Of a stretch of 34,791 bases of DNA, positions 24,783 to 32,923 are shown in pieces. The notes beneath the pieces were generated by a model. It worked only from the letters and a program-made list of their open reading frames with translations, was not told the origin of the DNA and did not search any database. The stretch comes from an uncultured Lachnospiraceae bacterium (lineage in GTDB: Bacteria; Bacillota; Clostridia; Lachnospirales; Lachnospiraceae): assembly GCA_910588565.1 (NCBI GenBank), contig CAJUPF010000031.1:1-34791 (forward strand). The letters run 5' to 3'. A program made the position numbers and the translations under genes. The stretch's first letter is position 1. Every line of letters starts with the position of its first letter.

Positions 24783-25589
24783 TTATCCCTGCTTCACAGC
24801 GTCCGGTTCGTTCCTGTGAGATAAAAAATCCAGAACCTTTCTATATGGCATAGTTCCGCCAAACAAATCCAGCGCGCTTCCGATTGTAACATGCAGCCGC
24901 CCCTTCCCGGCCCGTTCCAAAGCCGCAAGATCCGCAAAACTGCCTACACCGCCAGCATAAGTAACCGGAATCTTCGCCCAGTCCCCTAACATCTTCGCTA
25001 AAGGTTCTTCAATTCCGGAAGCTTTTCCCTCCACATCCACGGCATGGACTAAAAACTCATCCGCATACCCCATCAGGTAATCCAGAAGCTCAGGCGTAAT
25101 TTTCTCCTCCGTAAACTTCTGCCAGCGGTCAGTTACAATATAATACGCGTCCTCCCGCTTTCTGCAGCTTAAGTCCAATACCAAATGTTCTTTTCCTACG
25201 GTATGTACCAGCTTTTGAAGATTCGCATAATGAATCTTTCCCTGGGAAAACACATAGGAGGTGACAATTACATGGCTTGCGCCTGCCGCAAGAAATTCTT
25301 CCGCATTCTCCGCCCGGATTCCCCCTCCGGCCTGAAGGCCTCCAGGATAGGTACGCAGCGCTAAAAACGCCTGCTGCCTGGTCGCTTCATAATATTCGCT
25401 GTCAACGGCATTCAGCAAAATCACATGTCCCCCTCTGATACCGTCTTTTTTGTAAAAATCAGCATAAAAAGCCGCATCCTGCCGGGATACAAAATTCTCT
25501 TTCGCCCTGTTCCCATCATCCTCCAGGCTGCTTCCCACAATCTGCTTGACTTTTCCATTGTGAATGTCAATACATGGCCGAAAATCCAT
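24783..25589 (-). CDS. hisA: HisA, eukaryotic-type phosphoribosylformimino-AICAR-ribotide isomerase
   Basis: TIM-barrel isomerase of histidine synthesis. The 268 residues start MDFRPCIDIHNGKVKQIVG and carry the two expected acidic residues, D8 (CIDIH) and D139 (VLDLSCRK), with phosphate-binding loops QAGGGIR (86-92) and TYAGGVG. The start and the insert SLEDDGNRAKENFV resemble the fungal/plant HIS6 form more than typical bacterial HisA. No other his gene is nearby. It sits directly upstream of glnA, possibly for coordinated nitrogen use because the pathway consumes glutamine at the next step. The start has AAAGGAGG. A hairpin lies 24 bp upstream of the ATG. Confidence 0.88.
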   Translation of the reverse strand: MDFRPCIDIHNGKVKQIVGSSLEDDGNRAKENFVSRQDAAFYADFYKKDGIRGGHVILLNAVDSEYYEATRQQAFLALRTYPGGLQAGGGIRAENAEEFLAAGASHVIVTSYVFSQGKIHYANLQKLVHTVGKEHLVLDLSCRKREDAYYIVTDRWQKFTEEKITPELLDYLMGYADEFLVHAVDVEGKASGIEEPLAKMLGDWAKIPVTYAGGVGSFADLAALERAGKGRLHVTIGSALDLFGGTMPYRKVLDFLSHRNEPDAVKQG

Positions 25590-25613
25590 ACATGCCTCCT
25601 TTATAACTACTAA

Positions 25614-25647
25614 AACGACGAAGTTCCCCCATCAGAACCCCGTCGTT
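25614..25647 (-). terminator. Hairpin between the second O-antigen ligase gene and hisA
   Basis: On the minus strand a 13-bp stem (AACGACG/CGTCGTT plus two G-T pairs and GTTC/GAAC) closes an 8-base loop and is followed by TTTTAG-like sequence. It begins 15 bp after the stop of the membrane protein gene and ends 24 bp before the hisA ATG. It could be a moderate terminator or an attenuator in the hisA leader, since no room is left for a separate hisA promoter after it. Confidence 0.6.
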
Positions 25648-25661
25648 CCATTCTTGCGCTT

Positions 25662-27239
25662 CTATTGTGCTGCCTGTCCTTCCAGAATCGGACTGTAGCT
25701 AAGCCCCAATATAATAAACAGCAATGGGAGTGTGAAAATCGAATAGCTGTTTACCAGTCCCTGTACCAGAAACGCTGCCAGCGCCAGTACAACTGCAATC
25801 TGCACCGGCTGCTCCTTCCATTTCCGAACCGCATTGACAATGGCCGAACCAATAAGCCCGAAAAATGCAGCTATGCCGACAATTCCCGTTGTCGCAAGCA
25901 TATTCAGGAAATCATTGTGCGCATCGTAAAATACGCTGTTAATTTTTTCCAGCATATCCGCCCCATAGGCCGGGTAAACAAAGTTATAAAAACAACTCAG
26001 CCCACAGCCAAATATTTTATGTTTCAGCGGCAGTTTCCCATAAAGCTCTACCGTCCGAATCCAGATATAGCCTCTGCCGCTCCCCGTTTCATCTCTTAAT
26101 ATCAGCTGATCCAGCGCCGTCCCAGACGCCGCGTCCCTAAAAAAGAGATTCAGCCCGATAAGAACGATCACTCCCGCTGCAAACAGGACAAGCAGAAGCA
26201 GGCCATACCATTTCCGCAGTCGCAGCATATTCTGTTCCAATGCCTCTGGCCCGGCCGCCGCCTCCTTCTTCTTTAAAAGACAGCAAATCAAAAACAGAAT
26301 GCCGCATACCAGCAGTTCCAGGCAGATTACCTGCGGCTTCAGAACCAATGCGCCCAATCCGCTAAATGGATACATCCGTGTCTTCAGGCATAGCCTTAAC
26401 AGGAATACCGTCAGGTTCGCTGCAGTATAAATCCCTGCTGTATACGTAAACTGCAGCAGCCAGTCCCGGTTCCCCAGCGCAAAATACAGAAAAAGAACAA
26501 ATACGGCAAACACTACCACAATCACACTGTCCGATCTGATACAGACAGCCGCCGCAAAGCCAAGATATAAATACGCCGCAAGCAGCCATTTATACGCTTT
26601 TTCTTTACACAGAAGGAAAAATACCATAGCCGCCGGAAGCATCAGGCTGATATACGCGGCATTGATATTGATATTGCCCAAAGGACTGACAAACATGGAC
26701 AGCTGGGACGGATCGATTCCTTCCTGTATATTCAGAACATTAATGCCGCAGGTCACGAGAACGCCAAACAGATAGATACACGCGCTCCCTGCCAGATATG
26801 CGCAAAACCAGATTCTGTGGAATATGGTATAGTTTCTTACAGCATAAAAAACCAGCAGGCACAGAAGCATAGCAATTGCCCCTACTTTCCTTACGGAAAC
26901 GCCCAGTATCGCTTCTTTTACATCCAATGCAAAAATCGTGGAAAAAATAACAGAAAGCAGCAGCAGGCCCGCAAAGATATCACAGGCTTTCCATCCAGGC
27001 ATTTTCTTCTTTTTCAGCCACTCAAGACTTCTTCCAAAAAAGGGAATTGCCATCATACACAGATAAATTGCCGTAACAATCAGAAAAAAACTTCTCTTTA
27101 CAGAACTGATCCCAAACAGATTGTCACGGTAAAATACCGGAAAAATTCCAAGCATAACTGCCAGATAGACACATGTCGCACCCCTGCCCAGCAAATCCGG
27201 GGTACTGATTGTTTCCTGTTTTTTCTTTTTCTTTTTCAT
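25662..27239 (-). CDS. O-antigen ligase/polymerase family membrane protein (copy 2)
   Basis: A 525-residue integral membrane protein with about 12 hydrophobic segments. It has a basic start (KKKKKKQE), and the conserved Wzy/WaaL segment RGYIWIRTVELY, then GCGLSCFYNFVYP and FYDAHNDFLNMLATTGIVG (about 385-460), the large outside loop with the key His. Family members join or polymerise glycans at the outer face of the membrane. In a Gram-positive cell this probably means a wall or capsule polysaccharide. It is a paralogue of the gene upstream and overlaps it by four bases (ATGA). No glycosyltransferases flank the pair. Confidence 0.83.
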   Translation of the reverse strand: MKKKKKKQETISTPDLLGRGATCVYLAVMLGIFPVFYRDNLFGISSVKRSFFLIVTAIYLCMMAIPFFGRSLEWLKKKKMPGWKACDIFAGLLLLSVIFSTIFALDVKEAILGVSVRKVGAIAMLLCLLVFYAVRNYTIFHRIWFCAYLAGSACIYLFGVLVTCGINVLNIQEGIDPSQLSMFVSPLGNININAAYISLMLPAAMVFFLLCKEKAYKWLLAAYLYLGFAAAVCIRSDSVIVVVFAVFVLFLYFALGNRDWLLQFTYTAGIYTAANLTVFLLRLCLKTRMYPFSGLGALVLKPQVICLELLVCGILFLICCLLKKKEAAAGPEALEQNMLRLRKWYGLLLLVLFAAGVIVLIGLNLFFRDAASGTALDQLILRDETGSGRGYIWIRTVELYGKLPLKHKIFGCGLSCFYNFVYPAYGADMLEKINSVFYDAHNDFLNMLATTGIVGIAAFFGLIGSAIVNAVRKWKEQPVQIAVVLALAAFLVQGLVNSYSIFTLPLLFIILGLSYSPILEGQAAQ

Positions 27240-28774
27240 ACTCTTCCTTTCGGTTCTGAATCTGCCATTCCCAGTATAATAAACAAAAAAGGAATCACAA
27301 ATATTGTAAAACTATTTACCAGTCCCTGTACAAGAAATGCCGCCAGCGCCGCAATGACCATCAACTGCATTTCCCTGTCCTTTCTTCTTCGCAGAGCGGA
27401 TACGATTGCGGAACCTATCATCCCAAAAAAACCAATCACACCTACGATTCCTGTTGTAGAAAGCACATACAGAAAATCATTATGGGGTTCGTAAAATAAA
27501 ATCTGAGCCATTTCATACATTTCCGCCCCATAAAACGGTTCAATAAAGCAATGATAGCAGCCCAGCCCACATCCAAATATCTGATTGACAATGGGCAGTT
27601 CCATAAATGCCTTTACGGTACGAATCCAGATATACCCTCTTCCGCTGAACGATTGATCTGTCAGCAGCAGATACTTCAGGATAGTTCCCGCCGCCTGATC
27701 CTGAAACAAAAGATTCACTGCCGCAGCTACAGCCACGCCGATGATAATGATAATCAAAACAGCATATTTATACAGTTTCTGCAGCTGCCGAATATACTTT
27801 TCTTTCAGACAATCCTTCTTTTTTTGGAGCCAGAACAGGAAAATAAATAAAAGCGCTTCAAATGCAATCATTCCAGGCTGAATAAAAAACCCGCCCAGCC
27901 CATCAAAATTGTACATATGATCTTTCAGCAGGAGTTTCATCAAAAATACCGTTATATTTGCTGCAATAAAAATCTGTACCATTGAAATATAGCGCAAAAT
28001 CCACTGTTCCTGCTCCAATGCAAAATAAAGCAGCAGCGCAAAGGAGCTGCCCAGCATAACAACTGCGCTTTCTGCCCGTATGCAAAAAACAGCCAGAACC
28101 CCTATATAACTATACACAGCTAGTACACGTTTTGTAAACGCTTCCTGGCATATCAAAAACATTGCCATCGCAGCCGGAAGCATCAGGCTGATATAGGAAG
28201 CATTAAAATCCGTATTGCCGATCGGACTGGGAAAAATCATTCGCTGCGCTTCTGTCATACCTGTCTGTAACCCCAGGAAATTCACCTTGCATGCAGTAAA
28301 CACTCCGCACAGATAAATAAACAGGCTCCCCAGCAGGCCAGCCCATATTACAATTGCATCTACCCTGGCATATTTTTTAATCGCATAACAGGTCATCAGG
28401 CACAAAAGCATAACAATTGCACCAGTTCTTTTCTCTGTATTGCCAAAAACAGCATATGTTCTGTTCCATGCAGCCATGGTAGAAACAAGAATCGCCACCA
28501 GATAGAGCAGCGCAAACAAATCCGCTCTTCTTACCTCTGGTTTTTGCCCTTCTTTTATTCTGACGATCCCCTGATACAGAAACGGAACCGCTGTCAGGCA
28601 GATATAGATTCCTGCAGCAATGATAAAAAAAACATTTTTCACTTCAAGAATCCCAAAAATGGTTCCTGGAAAAAAAGGCTGAAACAATCCCAGCATTACC
28701 AGCAGGTATAGATAAGTAAAACTTCTGCCTGCCATCTCTGACGTATTGATTCCATTCTTCTGATTATTTTTCAT
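27236..28774 (-). CDS. O-antigen ligase/polymerase family membrane protein (copy 1)
   Basis: Polytopic membrane protein of about 512 residues. I prefer the ATG at 28774 (MKNNQKNGINTSEMAG) because GGGGAG lies five bases before it; an in-frame ATG at 28786 has no such site. It has the same order of features as its neighbour: RGYIWIRTVKAF, GCGLGCYHCFIEP, and FYEPHNDFLYVLSTTGIVG near the C-terminus, with the HND motif of the Wzy/WaaL fold. The two products share many segments, so this is a tandem duplication that has diverged. Role is inferred to be glycan ligation or polymerisation at the cell surface. Confidence 0.83.
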   Translation of the reverse strand: MKNNQKNGINTSEMAGRSFTYLYLLVMLGLFQPFFPGTIFGILEVKNVFFIIAAGIYICLTAVPFLYQGIVRIKEGQKPEVRRADLFALLYLVAILVSTMAAWNRTYAVFGNTEKRTGAIVMLLCLMTCYAIKKYARVDAIVIWAGLLGSLFIYLCGVFTACKVNFLGLQTGMTEAQRMIFPSPIGNTDFNASYISLMLPAAMAMFLICQEAFTKRVLAVYSYIGVLAVFCIRAESAVVMLGSSFALLLYFALEQEQWILRYISMVQIFIAANITVFLMKLLLKDHMYNFDGLGGFFIQPGMIAFEALLFIFLFWLQKKKDCLKEKYIRQLQKLYKYAVLIIIIIGVAVAAAVNLLFQDQAAGTILKYLLLTDQSFSGRGYIWIRTVKAFMELPIVNQIFGCGLGCYHCFIEPFYGAEMYEMAQILFYEPHNDFLYVLSTTGIVGVIGFFGMIGSAIVSALRRRKDREMQLMVIAALAAFLVQGLVNSFTIFVIPFLFIILGMADSEPKGRV

Positions 28775-28813
28775 ATAGCTCCCCATCTGCCAAGATCTCT
28801 GTACAATAGCAGG

Positions 28814-28856
28814 AACAAGGGATAGTCAAAGTTTTCACTCCCCACTATCCCCTGTT
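28814..28856. repeat. Long hairpin between the Ig-like gene and the ligase pair
   Basis: A 13-bp stem with one wobble (arms 28814-28826 and 28844-28856) encloses a 17-base loop. It is followed on the plus strand by ATTATTTTAT, while on the minus strand, the direction of the flanking genes, no T run follows. It may still end or weaken the transcript of the Ig-like gene, or process the mRNA. Confidence 0.5.
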
Positions 28857-28874
28857 ATTATTTTATACCTGCAA

Positions 28875-30404
28875 TTATTTTACTGTAATCTTAAATTTAA
28901 CTTTCTTTTTGCTTCCATCTTTTGCCGTTGCAGTAATTGTAACTTTTCCTTTTTTCTTTGCTGTTACTTTACCTTTGCTGTTGACAGTCGCAATCTTTGT
29001 ATTGGAAGATTTCCAGGTAACCTTCTGGTTATCTGCAGTTACAGGTGTAATCGCAACTTTTAAAGTCTGTTTTTTCTTCTTCCCGGAAGTTTTCATTGTC
29101 TTGCTTCCGACAACTTTTATTTTGGAAACTTTAACCTTTGCTTTGCTGACTTTAAATTTAACAGACGCTTTCTGGCCGTCTGCAGTTTTTGCAGTAATCG
29201 TAACCGTTCCTTTTGCTTTCTTGATAGTTACTTTACCCTTGCTGTTAACAGTTGCAATCTTCTTATTGGAAGTTGACCATTTCACTTCTGCATTCTTTGC
29301 ATCTGCATTGGTCGGTGATACTACTGCTTTTAATGTGTATTTCTTATTAAAGCTGCTCTTTAACGTTTTGCCTTTTACTGCCTGGCCGTTTAATGTAATC
29401 GCAACCTTTGTTGTCTTCTGGCTTACAGTTACAGTTGCTTTTGCGCTCTTGCCATCTGCTGTTGCAGTAATTTCAGCTGTACCGTTTCCAACAGCAGTTA
29501 CTTTACCGCCTGCTACTGTTGCAACTTTTTCATTGCTTGATTTCCAGGTAACTGTTTTATTCTTTGCATTTGCCGGAGTTACAGTTGCTGTCAGGGTTTT
29601 GGTTGCGCCAATGGTATCAAAGGTAAGCGCTGTTGGAGCAATTGTTACCTTATCTACTTTGACTGGCTGTTCATCATCTGGTTTTCCCTGATTTGCGATA
29701 TTTACAGTAATTGTAATCTGATCTTCTTTGCCGCCTGCTTCTGCAACGATAACAGCCTGGCCATATGTAACTGATTTTGCGGTTACTGTAGCAGTTGTTC
29801 CATTGCTAGTTAATGTTACAAACTCGCTACCGGATTTAATGCTCCATTTAACCTGAGCGTCAACACCCGTACTCTCTACTTCTTCATTCGTTCCCTCTGT
29901 CGGATTTTTAGTCGGGCTTTCACTTGGGTTCTTAGTTGGGTTCTCAGTCGGGTTTGGATTATCTGGATTATCCGTTGGGTTTGGATTATCCGGATTGTCT
30001 GGATTATCCGTCGGGTTTGGATTATCCGGGTTGTCTGGATTATCCGTCGGGTTTGGATTATCCGGGTTGTCTGGATTATCCGTTGGGTTTGGATTATCCG
30101 GATTGTCTGGATTATCCGTTGGATTTGGATTATCCGGATTGTCTGTCGGGTTTGGATTATCCGGATTATCTGTCGGGTTTGGATTATCTGGATCTTCATA
30201 CTCCAGATTTGCTGTTAATTTTGCTACTGCCCCAGCCGCTGTCAATGTTGTTTTGTCAGCTGTAATGCTAATGCTCTTTACTGTCTGATCATCTGCTGCC
30301 AATGCTGCTGTCGGCAACATTGTCATTCCCAGGCATACTGACATAGCCAATGCTGCGGCGCGTTTCAGAATACCTTTTTGAACTTTTACTTTCAGTTCTG
30401 TCAT
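28875..30404 (-). CDS. Exported BIG2 (bacterial Ig-like) protein with a Asp-Asn-Pro-rich repeat
   Basis: A 509-residue exported protein. Residues 1-36 are a signal peptide (cut after PTAALA). About four Ig-like group 2 domains follow, with typical VTWKSSNEKVATV, KWSTSNKKIATVNSKGKVT and TWKSSNTKIATVNSKGKVT segments. Residues 71-153 are a tandem repeat of 9- and 12-residue units (DNPDNPNPT and DNPDNPDNPNPT), which sits inside the first Ig-like domain between KLTANLEYE and VDAQVKWSIKSG. The C-terminal domains are very lysine-rich. No LPXTG, SLH or choline-binding anchor is seen, so it may be held by charge or released. The site GAGGAGG precedes the ATG. It is upstream of the ligase pair, which hints at a surface role. 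Confidence 0.88.
   Translation of the reverse strand: MTELKVKVQKGILKRAAALAMSVCLGMTMLPTAALAADDQTVKSISITADKTTLTAAGAVAKLTANLEYEDPDNPNPTDNPDNPNPTDNPDNPNPTDNPDNPDNPNPTDNPDNPDNPNPTDNPDNPDNPNPTDNPDNPDNPNPTDNPDNPNPTENPTKNPSESPTKNPTEGTNEEVESTGVDAQVKWSIKSGSEFVTLTSNGTTATVTAKSVTYGQAVIVAEAGGKEDQITITVNIANQGKPDDEQPVKVDKVTIAPTALTFDTIGATKTLTATVTPANAKNKTVTWKSSNEKVATVAGGKVTAVGNGTAEITATADGKSAKATVTVSQKTTKVAITLNGQAVKGKTLKSSFNKKYTLKAVVSPTNADAKNAEVKWSTSNKKIATVNSKGKVTIKKAKGTVTITAKTADGQKASVKFKVSKAKVKVSKIKVVGSKTMKTSGKKKKQTLKVAITPVTADNQKVTWKSSNTKIATVNSKGKVTAKKKGKVTITATAKDGSKKKVKFKITVK
29946..30194 (-). repeat. Minisatellite encoding the Asp-Asn-Pro-rich tract
   Basis: Tandem units of 27 and 36 bp in the order: a partial 27, two of 27, four of 36, one of 27, then degenerate ENPTKNPSESPTKNP coding. 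The 36-bp units differ only at a few third positions (for example GTCGGG versus GTTGGG), which suggests recent copy-number change by slippage or recombination. All units are multiples of three, so the protein frame is kept. Confidence 0.95.
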
Positions 30405-30455
30405 AATGACTCCTCCTCGTTTTTCTTTAAAAAATGGAATTTCTTCACAAGCTCT

Positions 30456-30484
30456 ATATTATCACACCATTTTCTGCAAAACAA
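30456..30484 (-). promoter_or_regulatory. Promoter of the Ig-like protein gene
   Basis: On the minus strand TTGTTT (30479-30484) and TAATAT (30456-30461) are spaced 17 bp, with a TG just before the -10 box (extended -10). Leader of about 45 nt to the ATG at 30404. Nothing else was identified in 30485-30547. Confidence 0.6.
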
Positions 30485-30547
30485 CACAAACTTTTCTATT
30501 CTAACGCCATATGCATTATACAATTTTACCAACTCACCAATTTTTCA

Positions 30548-30576
30548 TTGACATGTTTATCCTTTTTTGCTAGTAT
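30548..30576 (+). promoter_or_regulatory. Strong sigma-A promoter of guaB
   Basis: Perfect TTGACA (30548-30553), 17 bp, then TAGTAT (30571-30576). The transcript would begin near 30583 and have a leader of about 245 nt that includes the whole inverted-repeat segment at 30612-30797. Confidence 0.75.
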
Positions 30577-30611
30577 TTTTAGAATTAATACTTCATTATT
30601 AACTATTAACC

Positions 30612-30797
30612 TATGGATGAAACAAGATAAGGAGAAACAGGATTACGGCTAATGCAACCCGATGCTTGCTATCTCTAATGAGGTTGCTGTTTTTCAACAG
30701 AATTTACGCTATATCTTCTATAAATATATTTACCGAAAAAACAAGCTTGTAAAACAGGTTGACATTTTACAGTTCCCCTTATCTTGTTTCATCCATA
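30612..30797 (+). repeat. 186-bp inverted-repeat-bounded element in the guaB leader
   Basis: The ends (30612-30632 and 30777-30797) are perfect 21-bp inverted repeats, with core GATGAAACAAGATAAGG in the left arm. Pairing continues imperfectly inward (GAGAAACAG versus GGGAACTG). Inside are smaller hairpins, GCAACC...GGTTGC and CTGTT-TTTC-AACAG, and GTAAAA...TTTTAC. The segment has no coding frame. It could be a miniature inverted-repeat element inserted between promoter and gene, or a structured leader RNA controlling guaB. A dinucleotide TA flanks both ends, which would also follow from the repeat itself. Confidence 0.75.
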
Positions 30798-30827
30798 TAT
30801 TATTTTTAAAGAAAGCGAGGGCCTGAA

Positions 30828-32288
30828 ATGGGTACAATAATTGGCGAAGGCATTACTTTTGATGACGTATTACTAGTTCCGCAGTATTCCGAAGTGACAC
30901 CCAATATGATTGATTTAACAACCCATCTTACTGAAAAAATCAAACTGAACATTCCAATGATGAGCGCCAGTATGGATACGGTAACCGAACACAGAATGGC
31001 AATTGCCATGGCAAGACAGGGCGGCATCGGTATTATCCATAAGAATATGTCAGTCAGCCAGCAGGCAGATGAAGTCGATAAGGTAAAGCGTTCTGAAAAC
31101 GGCGTAATCACCGATCCATTTTCCCTGAATCCGGATCACACATTACAGGATGCAGAAGACCTGATGCGTAAGTTCCGTATTTCCGGAGTGCCGATTGTTC
31201 AGACCGGAAGCAAAAAGCTTGTCGGAATTATCACAAACCGTGACCTGAAATTTGAAACAGATTTTTCAAAAAAAATCAGCGAATCCATGACCTCGGAAGA
31301 TTTGATTACGGCTCCTGTCGGAATCTCTCTCGAAGAAGCCAAACAGATCCTTGCAAAAGCCAGAAAAGAGAAACTTCCTATTGTAGATGAGAACTACAAT
31401 CTAAAAGGACTTATCACAATCAAAGATATTGAAAAGCAAATCCGATACCCCTCTTCCGCCAAAGACGATCAGGGCCGTCTGCTCTGCGGCGCCGGAGTCG
31501 GCATTACCGGCAATATGATGGACCGTATTGACGCGCTGGTAAACGCACATGTTGACGTCGTCGTCGTAGATTCCGCACATGGCCATTCTAAAAATATTAT
31601 AGAAGCAGTACGGCAGATCAAAGCCAAATATCCCGATCTGCAGGTGATCGCAGGTAATATCGCAACCGGAGCAGCCGCAAAAGCTCTGATTGAAGCCGGT
31701 GCGGACGCTGTAAAAGTCGGAATCGGGCCAGGCTCTATCTGTACGACCCGTGTCGTTGCAGGTATTGGCGTTCCGCAGATGACAGCGATTATGGACTGCT
31801 ACAAAGTCGCGAAAGAATATGGCGTTCCGATTATTGCAGACGGCGGTATCAAGTACTCCGGAGATATGACCAAAGCGCTTGCCGGAGGCGCTAATGTATG
31901 TATGATGGGAAGTATGTTTGCCGGATGCGACGAAGCGCCCGGAACATTTGAACTGTACCAGGGAAGAAAATACAAAGTATACCGCGGCATGGGTTCCATT
32001 GCGGCTATGGAAAACGGCAGCAAAGACCGTTATTTCCAGGAAGACGCAAAAAAACTGGTGCCGGAAGGCGTGGAAGGCCGTGTCGCTTATAAAGGCAGCG
32101 TGGAAGATACCATCTTCCAGTTAATCGGCGGTATCCGCTCCGGTATGGGCTACTGCGGATGTCCTACGATTCCTGAGCTTCATGACAGAGCGCAGTTTGT
32201 GAAGATTTCCGCCGCTTCCCTAAAAGAAAGCCATCCGCACGATATCCACATTACCAAAGAAGCTCCCAACTATTCCATTGATGAATAA
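30828..32288 (+). CDS. guaB: Inosine-5'-monophosphate dehydrogenase
   Basis: NAD-dependent oxidation of IMP to XMP, the committed step to guanine nucleotides. The 486 residues comprise a TIM barrel interrupted by two CBS domains (about 95-205). The catalytic loop is GIGPGSICTTRVVAG (298-312, C305 is the nucleophile), and YRGMGSIAAM and the flap VAYKGSVED follow. It is a single gene with a strong promoter, a long structured leader and a terminator. The start has GCGAGG a few bases upstream, weaker than its neighbours, so leader structure may matter for expression. Confidence 0.98.
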   Translation: MGTIIGEGITFDDVLLVPQYSEVTPNMIDLTTHLTEKIKLNIPMMSASMDTVTEHRMAIAMARQGGIGIIHKNMSVSQQADEVDKVKRSENGVITDPFSLNPDHTLQDAEDLMRKFRISGVPIVQTGSKKLVGIITNRDLKFETDFSKKISESMTSEDLITAPVGISLEEAKQILAKARKEKLPIVDENYNLKGLITIKDIEKQIRYPSSAKDDQGRLLCGAGVGITGNMMDRIDALVNAHVDVVVVDSAHGHSKNIIEAVRQIKAKYPDLQVIAGNIATGAAAKALIEAGADAVKVGIGPGSICTTRVVAGIGVPQMTAIMDCYKVAKEYGVPIIADGGIKYSGDMTKALAGGANVCMMGSMFAGCDEAPGTFELYQGRKYKVYRGMGSIAAMENGSKDRYFQEDAKKLVPEGVEGRVAYKGSVEDTIFQLIGGIRSGMGYCGCPTIPELHDRAQFVKISAASLKESHPHDIHITKEAPNYSIDE

Positions 32289-32299
32289 TACTGTAACTT

Positions 32300-32338
32300 A
32301 AGCTTTCGGGAAATAATTTTCCCGGAAGCTTTTTCTAT
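32300..32338 (+). terminator. Intrinsic terminator of guaB
   Basis: A 14-bp stem with one wobble (32300-32313 and 32318-32331) has a four-base loop and is followed by TTTTCT. It lies 12 bp after the guaB stop and before the convergent PAP2 gene. Confidence 0.88.
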
Positions 32339-32352
32339 TGCAGAACATACCG

Positions 32353-32862
32353 TTACAGTAAGCGCCCAAACAGTATAAAATAACTCAATCCAAAAAAAAT
32401 CCCTGACAACGCTCCCGCCGCCACATCTTTTGGAAAATGTACCCCTCCGATGACCCGGATAAAAGCCATCACAACCCCAAGAGCCATGATAACAAGCCCA
32501 AACGGCCCAATTACAGCCAGATATGTCATTCCTATCATAAAAACCGAAAACACATGGCGGCTTGGAAATGATCTGCCCTTTGTCTCTTTTGGAATCAAAG
32601 GTCTGATATCCAGCGCTTCATAGGGTCTTGGCGCAGAATATTTTCTGCGAAACAGCGACACCAGCAAAAAAGAAGCTGCCGGGATACAAATACAGCCAGA
32701 CAACTCCTTCCAATTACTGACAGACGCCAGATACAACAACAGCAGCGGATAGGACACAAACACCAGGACGGTTATCATTTTATCCGCCAGAAAAAGCATT
32801 CTGACGCCTGCTGTTCTCCTTTTGAATGGCGCTGACCAGGCTTCATACTGTTCTTTTGTCAT
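32353..32862 (-). CDS. PAP2-family membrane phosphatase
   Basis: An integral membrane protein of 169 residues from the ATG at 32862 (MTKEQYEAW), chosen because AAGGAGTG precedes it; an in-frame ATG 33 bases earlier lacks such a site. The three phosphatase motifs are present: KYSAPRP (about 74-80), SFPSRH (about 98-103, with Arg where PSGH is usual), and RVIGGVHFPKD (136-146). Family members remove phosphate from undecaprenyl pyrophosphate, phosphatidic acid or related lipids; the substrate here is not shown by the sequence. It follows the CorA-type gene by 61 bp on the same strand. Confidence 0.9.
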   Translation of the reverse strand: MTKEQYEAWSAPFKRRTAGVRMLFLADKMITVLVFVSYPLLLLYLASVSNWKELSGCICIPAASFLLVSLFRRKYSAPRPYEALDIRPLIPKETKGRSFPSRHVFSVFMIGMTYLAVIGPFGLVIMALGVVMAFIRVIGGVHFPKDVAAGALSGIFFGLSYFILFGRLL

Positions 32863-32923
32863 ATAGTTACACTCCTTTTCCTGTTTTCCTGACAAAGTAT
32901 CCCATCTGCCTGTATCATCCTGA

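Noticed and set aside
29936..30288. Open plus-strand frames across the repeat tract (Gly-Leu-Ser and Leu-Asp-Tyr rich)
   Set aside because: They are the complement of a tandem repeat whose units are multiples of three, so all frames stay open by composition. No ribosome site or sensible protein pattern supports them.
30760..30788. A second TTGACA promoter inside the inverted-repeat element
   Set aside because: No acceptable -10 box lies 16-18 bp away (TCTTGT at 17), so it was not called.
30583..30827. A known guanine, PRPP or ppGpp riboswitch in the guaB leader
   Set aside because: I could not find the conserved core sequences or the short P1 stem of these classes; the closing 21-bp perfect stem is unlike them.
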